A DNA stretch of 64,000 nucleotides from contig NZ_FQUK01000006.1 in NCBI RefSeq assembly GCF_900129205.1, positions 33,622 to 97,621 on the forward strand, in the 5' to 3' direction. Position 1 is the stretch's first letter. The number at the start of each line of letters is the position of its first letter. The position numbers and the translations under genes were made by a program. Origin of the DNA: Thermomonas hydrothermalis (lineage in GTDB: Bacteria > Pseudomonadota > Gammaproteobacteria > Xanthomonadales > Xanthomonadaceae). The notes under the pieces were generated by a model. It saw nothing but the letters and a program-made list of their open reading frames with translations, was not told where the DNA came from and searched no databases. This document shows, one piece after another, positions 63,962 to 64,000 of this stretch.

Positions 63962-64000
63962 ATGCAAGAACAACTCTTCACCCAGGCTTTGGGGCTGACG
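63962..64000 (+). CDS. Probable ISL3-family transposase, first 13 codons only
   Basis: The window ends inside an open frame that starts MQEQLFTQALGLT. LF-x-Q-ALGLT is how ISL3-family DDE transposases begin (next they usually read PPW-x-V). If right, the left end of the insertion sequence is upstream, perhaps at GGCTCC near 63908, which is like the GGCTCT ends of that family. Too short for certainty. Confidence 0.45.
   Translation, partial: MQEQLFTQALGLT

Noticed and set aside
1..64000. CRISPR arrays, rRNA genes or prophage
   Set aside because: No regularly spaced repeats, no rRNA segments and no phage structural genes were seen on reading through.

Overview
The window is a GC-rich (roughly two-thirds G+C by eye), densely packed bacterial chromosome segment from a gammaproteobacterium of the Xanthomonadaceae/Lysobacteraceae (Lysobacter, Luteimonas, Thermomonas or Stenotrophomonas type). 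The grounds are the rhlB/trxA/rho cluster, a Rho with a long low-complexity N-terminal extension, M1 and M61 peptidase lipoprotein or exported genes, the bioB-bioF and bioH-bioC pairs, ubiA beside a tRNA-Arg, split glnA and ntrBC, and an outer-membrane TonB-receptor remnant. I could not run a search, so species and orthology calls come from recognised motifs and remembered gene order.

Layout. 1-8 kb: fluoride exporter crcB with a DUF190 partner, a broken TonB-receptor tail fused against an unknown gene, an AidB-type acyl-CoA dehydrogenase, folE with DUF2239, an MFS exporter and an M61 peptidase. 8-16 kb: a 660-base gap without a gene, glnA with a sigma-54 promoter and an NtrC box, uppP, a META-like exported protein, rho, trxA and rhlB. 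16-21.5 kb: ftsE-ftsX, a two-receiver response regulator with one dead receiver, an M1 aminopeptidase lipoprotein and an alpha/beta hydrolase. 21.6-22.7 kb: a RES/Xre toxin-antitoxin pair of lower GC. 22.8-31.4 kb: two lipoproteins around a YgjP-type metalloprotease, a hydrolase with hemH, a SYLF protein, tatABC, RDD and BPSS1780-type membrane proteins and a glutamine amidotransferase. 31.5-44 kb: glyQS, a bacteriohemerythrin, tamA-tamB, a sialidase-like lipoprotein and mnmG. 44.1-44.5 kb: an intergenic region with a three-way-junction RNA fold and intrinsic terminator. 44.5-54.5 kb: a threonine/serine dehydratase, an ArnT-like glycosyltransferase, the biotin genes bioC, bioH, bioF and bioB with an inverted gabD between them, comF, ubiA and tRNA-Arg(CCG). 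54.5-56.3 kb: a small tRNA-associated island carrying an AbiE toxin-antitoxin. 56.3-64 kb: a GGDEF/EAL protein, ntrB-ntrC, Cu/Zn superoxide dismutase, an unknown protein, fadI, and probably the first codons of an ISL3-type transposase at the right edge.

Functional links. NtrB-NtrC (58.4-60.8 kb) are the expected regulators of the sigma-54 glnA promoter at 10.1 kb. RhlB, TrxA and Rho keep the order known from E. coli. TamA-TamB form one envelope-assembly complex from overlapping genes. BioC and BioH open and close the malonyl-methyl-ester route to pimeloyl-ACP, and BioF and BioB finish the chain. The most unusual items are the candidate structured RNA at 44.15-44.26 kb and the AbiE island bounded by a 22-base copy of the tRNA-Arg anticodon arm.
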